Assembly (NCBI RefSeq): GCF_023566055.1
Contig: NZ_JALIQP010000002.1
Coordinates: 124,001-188,000 of the forward strand
From: Halosolutus amylolyticus
GTDB lineage: Archaea > Halobacteriota > Halobacteria > Halobacteriales > Natrialbaceae
Length of the DNA stretch: 64,000 bases
Direction of reading: 5' to 3'
Made by a program: the position numbers and the translations under genes. A model generated the notes under the pieces. The model was given only the letters and a program-made list of their open reading frames with translations, did no database searches and had not been told where the DNA came from. Positions 59,794 through 64,000 of this stretch are shown here, piece after piece (position 1 is the first letter of the stretch; every line of letters begins with the position of its first letter).

Positions 59794-62010
59794 TCACCGA
59801 TCGGGCCGTCGACGCAGGACCGCGATGGTGGCCGCGAGCAACGAACCGACGGCGACGGCAGGCCCGAAGCCGGACGTCGCGTCGTCGCCGCTTCCGTCCT
59901 CGCCGGATTCGACGGCGTCGTCGATCGCGTCGGACGCCGTCCCGTTCTCGTCGGCGTCGGTTCCACCGGTGTCATTATCGGTCTCGTCCGCCCCGTCGCC
60001 CCCACCGGTCCCGTCGTCGCTCCCGTCGGAGCCGCCGTCCTCGGTCGGTTCGTCGCCTTCCGCAGGTGCGGCCTCGACGACGTCACCCACGAGTGTCGCC
60101 TCGAGGTCCGTGTAGACGGCGTCCGTCGCGGTGAGTTCGTACTCGGCCCCGGGGGACTGGTCGCCGAGGTCGTACGTCGGTTCGACGTACCGGTAGCCGT
60201 CGTCCCGCGACTCGACCGTGGCGGCCGCCGTGTCGAACCCGTCGTGGGTCCGCAGCGACGTCTCGATCGTCGTCCCCGGTGCGACATTCGTCCAGGCGCG
60301 AGGACTCGCCCCGGCGGTGGTCCCGAGGGTTTCGGCCCCCTCACTCCACTCGAGATCCCGCTCGACGAACTCGAATTCGGCCGTCTGCTCGAGTTCGAGA
60401 TCGGGATCGTCGATGTAGCTGCTCTCGGGGGTCACTTTGAACCGGACCTCGTAGGATTCGAACGGAGAGAGGTCGAGGTCGTCGTACTCGATCGCGCCGA
60501 CGAGGTCGCCCCGGTAGTGCTCGACGTTCGCGGCACGGACCGCGAGGTCGTCGCTCGAGTTCCAGACGGTCGCCTCCTCGTTCGGCCCGGGTTCTAACTC
60601 GACGACTTCGAGATAGATTCCCTCACTCGCGATGAGGGGGCTGACGTCCGTCCCGTCGCTCTCGCCCCGTTCGCCGATCCCCTCGGCGAGCCTGCTGACC
60701 AGGTCGACGGCACCGCCGGCCCCAAAGTCATCGACCCGCACGAGGAGGTGATCGTGGCGGGCGATCCGCCCCTCGTCCGCGTCCGTGATCGTCGCCGCCT
60801 GGAGACTCTCGAGACCCACGACCTCGTCCTCGGCCGGCGCGGTGTACACCGAGAACGTCCCGGGCGGCGTTCGCCGATCGATCGACAGCGACGATCGATC
60901 CTCGACCGTCCCGATCCCCTCGCCCGCCCGGCGGTCGCCGAGCACCAGCGGGTAGTCGCCGGCCTCGATCGGCGTCTCGAAGGGGTCGTCGGGATAGACC
61001 GTCTCGGCGTCGATCTCGACGTCGCCCTCGACGACGCCCCAGCCGTCCTCGTCGTACTGGGCCTGCGGCTCGCTGCCGGCCACGTGGGTGTTCAACAGGA
61101 GCGTGATCTCGTCGCGATCGCCCTCGACGTCAAACTCGACGATCGACTCGAAGCCGACCGTTTCTCTGTCGCCCAGCCGGACCGCCCCCTCGTCGACGTA
61201 CTCGAGTTCGATCGGCACCTCGACGATCGACCCGCGTTCGCCGGCGACCGGTGCGTCGGCGAACGCCCGCTCCGGGTCCTCGTCGACGACCTCGATCGTG
61301 GCCGTCGCCGTCGCGTTCGTATCGGTGACGGCGAACTCGAACGCGTACGTGCCGGGGTCGACGTCGGACGGGTCGAGCGCGAGCGTGTCGTCACCGCCCA
61401 CCGACCCGAGCGTCAGGGATCCTTCCTCGTCGTCGGTCGCGGCGTGGCTCGAAAATACGTCCGCCAGGTCGCCAGCGGAGAGCCCGTCCGCCGTGACCTC
61501 GACGTTCTGCGCGTCGCGATCGGATTCGAACGTCAGCGCGACGGATTCCGCCTCCCGGGTCACGACGTCGGTCTCGAACGCGGCGTCGAGATCCTCGCGT
61601 TCGAACCGGAACGTCGCCTCCGCGGCGCCGGGCGCGCTCTCGTTCTGCGGGACGATCGTGTACGCCCGGCCCGTCTCCAGGTCGGCCGTCTCGAAGACGA
61701 CGCCGTCCGGGGCGGCCTCGTGATCCCCCGCGAAAACGGTGGCGACGACCTCGCCGTCGTCGTCGAACCCCTCGTGAATCTGTGCGTCGCTCCCGTAGGT
61801 CTCGACGACGACCGTCTGGCCGAGCCAGATCGGGTCGGCCTCCGCGAGCGCCGCTCCGTCGTCGAACGATGCGTCTTCCGTCGCCGGGGACCCGTACTCC
61901 GCGCTCGCCGCGCCGGCGAACGCGACGCTCCCGGCGAGAACCGCCCCGAACACGATGAACGTCACGACGATCGGGCGGTGAGTGTCTGCGTCCAGTCGAT
62001 TTCGAATCAT
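59794..62010 (-). CDS. S-layer-like surface glycoprotein with SGFG tail
   Basis: 738 residues from ATG 62008-62010. A signal peptide ends near residue 38 (A-S-A). Beta-rich domains of the haloarchaeal surface-glycoprotein type follow, starting with P-I-W-L-G-Q-T-V-V and holding motifs such as N-V-A-P-G-T-T-I-E-T and S-P-G-A-E-Y-E-L-T-A. These are matched in the S-layer gene next door (N-I-A-P-G-S-E-I-D-T, S-A-G-T-E-F-E-L-S-A). An acidic Gly/Thr/Asp linker leads to S-G-F-G, a hydrophobic helix and basic tail, a PGF-CTERM signal with Ser in place of the first Pro. A secondary surface layer component or adhesin is likely. Confidence 0.82.
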   Translation of the reverse strand: MIRNRLDADTHRPIVVTFIVFGAVLAGSVAFAGAASAEYGSPATEDASFDDGAALAEADPIWLGQTVVVETYGSDAQIHEGFDDDGEVVATVFAGDHEAAPDGVVFETADLETGRAYTIVPQNESAPGAAEATFRFEREDLDAAFETDVVTREAESVALTFESDRDAQNVEVTADGLSAGDLADVFSSHAATDDEEGSLTLGSVGGDDTLALDPSDVDPGTYAFEFAVTDTNATATATIEVVDEDPERAFADAPVAGERGSIVEVPIELEYVDEGAVRLGDRETVGFESIVEFDVEGDRDEITLLLNTHVAGSEPQAQYDEDGWGVVEGDVEIDAETVYPDDPFETPIEAGDYPLVLGDRRAGEGIGTVEDRSSLSIDRRTPPGTFSVYTAPAEDEVVGLESLQAATITDADEGRIARHDHLLVRVDDFGAGGAVDLVSRLAEGIGERGESDGTDVSPLIASEGIYLEVVELEPGPNEEATVWNSSDDLAVRAANVEHYRGDLVGAIEYDDLDLSPFESYEVRFKVTPESSYIDDPDLELEQTAEFEFVERDLEWSEGAETLGTTAGASPRAWTNVAPGTTIETSLRTHDGFDTAAATVESRDDGYRYVEPTYDLGDQSPGAEYELTATDAVYTDLEATLVGDVVEAAPAEGDEPTEDGGSDGSDDGTGGGDGADETDNDTGGTDADENGTASDAIDDAVESGEDGSGDDATSGFGPAVAVGSLLAATIAVLRRRPDR

Positions 62011-62043
62011 GGTATGTGGCTGGTACTCGACGCCAGGTCGCAC

Positions 62044-62343
62044 CGCGACCCGACCAGCCCATACGCTCCCCTCCCCGCGACGATCGCGAGGATCTATCAG
62101 AACAAATCTGTAACGATAAATAAACCTTCTGTTTATCGTGGTCGCGGTCGATCGATCGAGTGGGGCTTTCTGGTGGCGGCGGGTGCGAAAATTGCCTGCC
62201 AGCGTAGGAATCGTGACGTATGGCGATCAGTACCGACACAAAATCACTTCCGTGTCAGCGATTCGTCGGATGAAGACCGTCTACGGCCAGTAATCCGCAA
62301 GAACAGCGCGGAGAACAGTGCTATCGCTACGCGGTGTAGCGCT
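62044..62343. other. Intergenic region upstream of the surface glycoprotein gene
   Basis: About 300 bases. It holds the promoter region of the leftward gene starting at 62010, including a perfect 7-bp hairpin CGATAAA (62114-62120) and TTTATCG (62132-62138) in an A/T-rich patch that can serve as a TATA site on either strand. No ORF was seen. Confidence 0.45.
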
Positions 62344-62384
62344 CAATAAAAAGAATGTGCCGCAAGAACCGGAGTGAATCCGGT
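62344..62384 (-). terminator. Hairpin and T-tract behind the S-layer gene
   Basis: Read on the minus strand after the stop codon at 62397-62399, a 6-bp stem ACCGGA/TCCGGT (62368-62384) is followed by a T-rich run ending TTTTTATTG (62344-62353). This fits a strong termination site for a highly expressed gene. Confidence 0.55.
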
Positions 62385-62396
62385 AGTTAGGCTACG

Positions 62397-64000
62397 TTAG
62401 TTCTGGCGGCGGAGTGCCAGCATCGCGGCTGCGAGGAGTGCGACGGCGGCGACAGCGGCACCGAAGCCGGGCGTGTCGTCCGACTCGTCGCCGTTCTCGT
62501 CACCGTTCTCGTCGCCGTTCTTCTCTTCGTCGCCGTTCTCGTCGCCGTTCTCGTCGCCGTTCTTCTCGTCGCCGTTCTCGTCGCCGTTCTTCTCGTCGCC
62601 GTTCTCGCCCTCTTCTTCAACGGTCAGCGTGCCGGAGGCGTCATCGTCGTCGGTGGAGACCGACCAGCTGATGTCGCCTGCTTCGCTGGTGTCGAAGTCG
62701 TAGGACTTGTCGACGGAGTCGCCAGCGGCGAGCGTGAGTTCGTCACTGTCGACTTCCTCACCGTTGATCTCGACCGTGAAGTTGGTCGTCGCCTCTTCGT
62801 CACCGTCGTTCGTGACGGTCACGTCGAGCGAGGCGTCCGCATCGACCTTGACCGAGGAAGGTGCGTCAGCGCTGACGCTGACTCCACCATCGTCCGAGGG
62901 CTCGCCCTCGACGAGGACGGAGTCGACCGAGTCACTGGTGCCGTGCGGACCGGTGGCCGAGAGTTCGAACTCGGTGCCGGCACTGTATTCACTGAAGTCG
63001 AACTGGGCCGCGAAGTGGCGGTCGCCATCGACTTCAACGGTTGCGGGCATCACGAAGTTACCCGTCGAACGAGCGCGGGTGTCGATCTCCGAGCCGGGTG
63101 CGATGTTGGTCTCACCCGTCAGTTCGGATTCAGCCGTAGCCGGGGCTTCTGCAGCGCTGTCATCCCACTCGACGTACGGCTTTTCGAGATCGAATGCGGT
63201 CGTCGCAGTCTCGCCCTCTTCGTCGTCGGTGGCGAAGTCGTTAGTCGCGTCGACGTTGAAGCGGACGTCGTAGCTCTGACCCTCTTCGAGGCTGTCACCG
63301 AAGGAGTCGTAGTCAACCTTGAGGATGACCTGACCTTCGGACTGGTTAGCGTCAACGATCGAGACGTGAGCGCCGATGTCTTCGTCAGCAGTAGCACCAA
63401 CGTCGGTGCTGTTGGTGGTCCACACCAGCGGGTCAGCGTTCAGCGAAGAGTCCTGCTCTTCGATCTCGAGATAGACATCCTCAAGCGAATCGAGGTCGGT
63501 CTCGCCGTCGAAGTATGCATGGAGACTCTCGGTGTCGACGGTGACGAGCAGTTCGTCATCGTTCGCGATCTGGTCCGTCTCGGTGACGGTGGTATCCTCG
63601 AAGTCTTCGAGGTCACTGACGCTATCAGGTGCCGTGTGCGTCGCAACGGCGTCCTCAGCGAGCGCTTCACGGGGGTTAAGCGTCAGGTATGCAGTGTCCC
63701 GCTCGTCGTTGAACTGGGCGTCGAGCGCGATCGACAGTTCGTAGTCACCGGCGGCAAGCGGGTTGTTGAGGTCGCCAGTCGTAACCGATTGGAGACTGAC
63801 AGTGTCGTCGCCAGCAGCGGTAACTTCTTCATTATTGATGCTGGTGTCACCGGATGCGAGTTTGTGGACGTTCGTCGTGTCGACGTACAGGGTGACTTCG
63901 CCGTCTTCGTCGACGTCGGTCACACTCAGGTTAATTTCGTAGTTGGCTTCGACTTCGTCACCGATCTGGACGTACGCTTTGTCCGTGTTATCGAGTTCGA
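62397..64000 (-). CDS. S-layer glycoprotein, C-terminal 533 residues (5' end outside window)
   Basis: The frame is open to the right edge, so the start is beyond 64000. The visible part has repeated beta-sandwich units of the haloarchaeal surface glycoprotein type, followed by a Cys-free CARDB-like domain (P-S-S-V-K-V-D-A-D-A-S-L, A-A-G-D-S-V-D-K-S-Y). It then has a hydrophilic stalk of nine N-G-D-E units and the C-terminal T-P-G-F-G, hydrophobic helix and R-R-Q-N. The last is a PGF-CTERM signal for archaeosortase A processing and lipid attachment. The long acidic stalk replaces the Thr-rich stalk of Haloferax. Probably the main cell-wall protein. Confidence 0.85.
   Translation of the reverse strand, partial: ELDNTDKAYVQIGDEVEANYEINLSVTDVDEDGEVTLYVDTTNVHKLASGDTSINNEEVTAAGDDTVSLQSVTTGDLNNPLAAGDYELSIALDAQFNDERDTAYLTLNPREALAEDAVATHTAPDSVSDLEDFEDTTVTETDQIANDDELLVTVDTESLHAYFDGETDLDSLEDVYLEIEEQDSSLNADPLVWTTNSTDVGATADEDIGAHVSIVDANQSEGQVILKVDYDSFGDSLEEGQSYDVRFNVDATNDFATDDEEGETATTAFDLEKPYVEWDDSAAEAPATAESELTGETNIAPGSEIDTRARSTGNFVMPATVEVDGDRHFAAQFDFSEYSAGTEFELSATGPHGTSDSVDSVLVEGEPSDDGGVSVSADAPSSVKVDADASLDVTVTNDGDEEATTNFTVEINGEEVDSDELTLAAGDSVDKSYDFDTSEAGDISWSVSTDDDDASGTLTVEEEGENGDEKNGDENGDEKNGDENGDENGDEEKNGDENGDENGDESDDTPGFGAAVAAVALLAAAMLALRRQN
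62484..62603 (-). repeat. Coding tandem repeat, nine NGDE units
   Basis: 120 bases encoding exactly 40 residues, nine Asn-Gly-Asp-Glu units with two Lys and one Glu-Lys insertions. The DNA repeats are near-identical 12- and 15-mers. It forms the stalk between the S-layer protein body and its membrane anchor. Length is prone to change by slippage. Confidence 0.8.

Noticed and set aside
62484-62603. Possible CRISPR-like repeat array
   Set aside because: The repeats are 12-15 bases, have no unique spacers and encode an in-frame NGDE stalk in the S-layer protein.

Overview
The window is chromosomal DNA from a haloarchaeon. The evidence is high GC with strong GC3 bias and very frequent CGATCG-type words, acidic proteins, Tat signals on exported proteins, an S-layer glycoprotein with a PGF-CTERM-type anchor, TFB-type transcription factors, archaeal mevalonate and c-di-AMP genes, and archaeal TATA boxes about 22-34 bases before start codons (leaderless transcription). 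A natrialbales-like genus fits the style, but this is a guess; the sequence alone does not fix it. Most of the window is housekeeping and accessory metabolism. There is no CRISPR array, no rRNA and no intact transposase.

Layout. 1-5 kb: small zinc-finger protein, possible nuclease-fold protein, a DsbA-like protein, a less GC-rich MFS transporter and tRNA-Val(CAC). 5-16.8 kb: metallo-beta-lactamase and adenine deaminase, cobalamin adenosyltransferase, an NAD kinase/phosphatase fusion, both halves of glycine decarboxylase P-protein, an AI-2E family permease and HMG-CoA synthase. 16.8-25 kb: a pilin-like multi-domain surface protein, a beta-propeller lipoprotein, malic enzyme, archaeal CoaD, a mini-TFB, a mini zinc finger and tRNA-Leu(TAG) with a duplicated 3' end. 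25-27 kb: diadenylate cyclase dacZ with an MscS channel. 27-36.8 kb: a nucleoside-use region (uridine phosphorylase, cytidine deaminase, a four-gene BmpA-type ABC importer, a phosphohexomutase-family protein). 36.9-41.8 kb: a full polyhydroxyalkanoate (PHA) locus, phaJ, an AbrB-type PhaR-like regulator, phaP, phaE, phaC and phaB, with a thiolase at 44.4 kb.

41.8-53 kb: moaC, NAD(P)H-hydrate repair, thiolase, acyl-CoA dehydrogenase, SDR, acylphosphatase, an enolase-superfamily protein, a YSH1-like hydrolase, 8-oxoguanine glycosylase and DUF555. 53-58.7 kb: UPF0058, TFB, DUF357, a DUF389 membrane protein and a glutaredoxin-thioredoxin reductase fusion. 58.7-64 kb: three consecutive leftward genes for cell-surface proteins with PGF-CTERM-like tails, the last being an S-layer-type protein that runs off the right edge.

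How it fits together. The PHA locus makes (R)-3-hydroxyacyl-CoA by two routes (PhaB reduction after a thiolase, PhaJ hydration from beta-oxidation) and polymerises it with the class III PhaEC enzyme on granules coated by PhaP and controlled by the AbrB regulator. The nucleoside region imports and breaks down nucleosides. The dacZ-mscS pair links a second messenger to osmotic control.

The least explained sequences are non-coding. They are a 268-bp element with a perfect 19-bp terminal inverted repeat and three tiled internal hairpin arms (45663-45930), a family of three exactly 79-bp palindromic elements (8999, 52321, 58394), and an 84-bp nested palindrome (30081).
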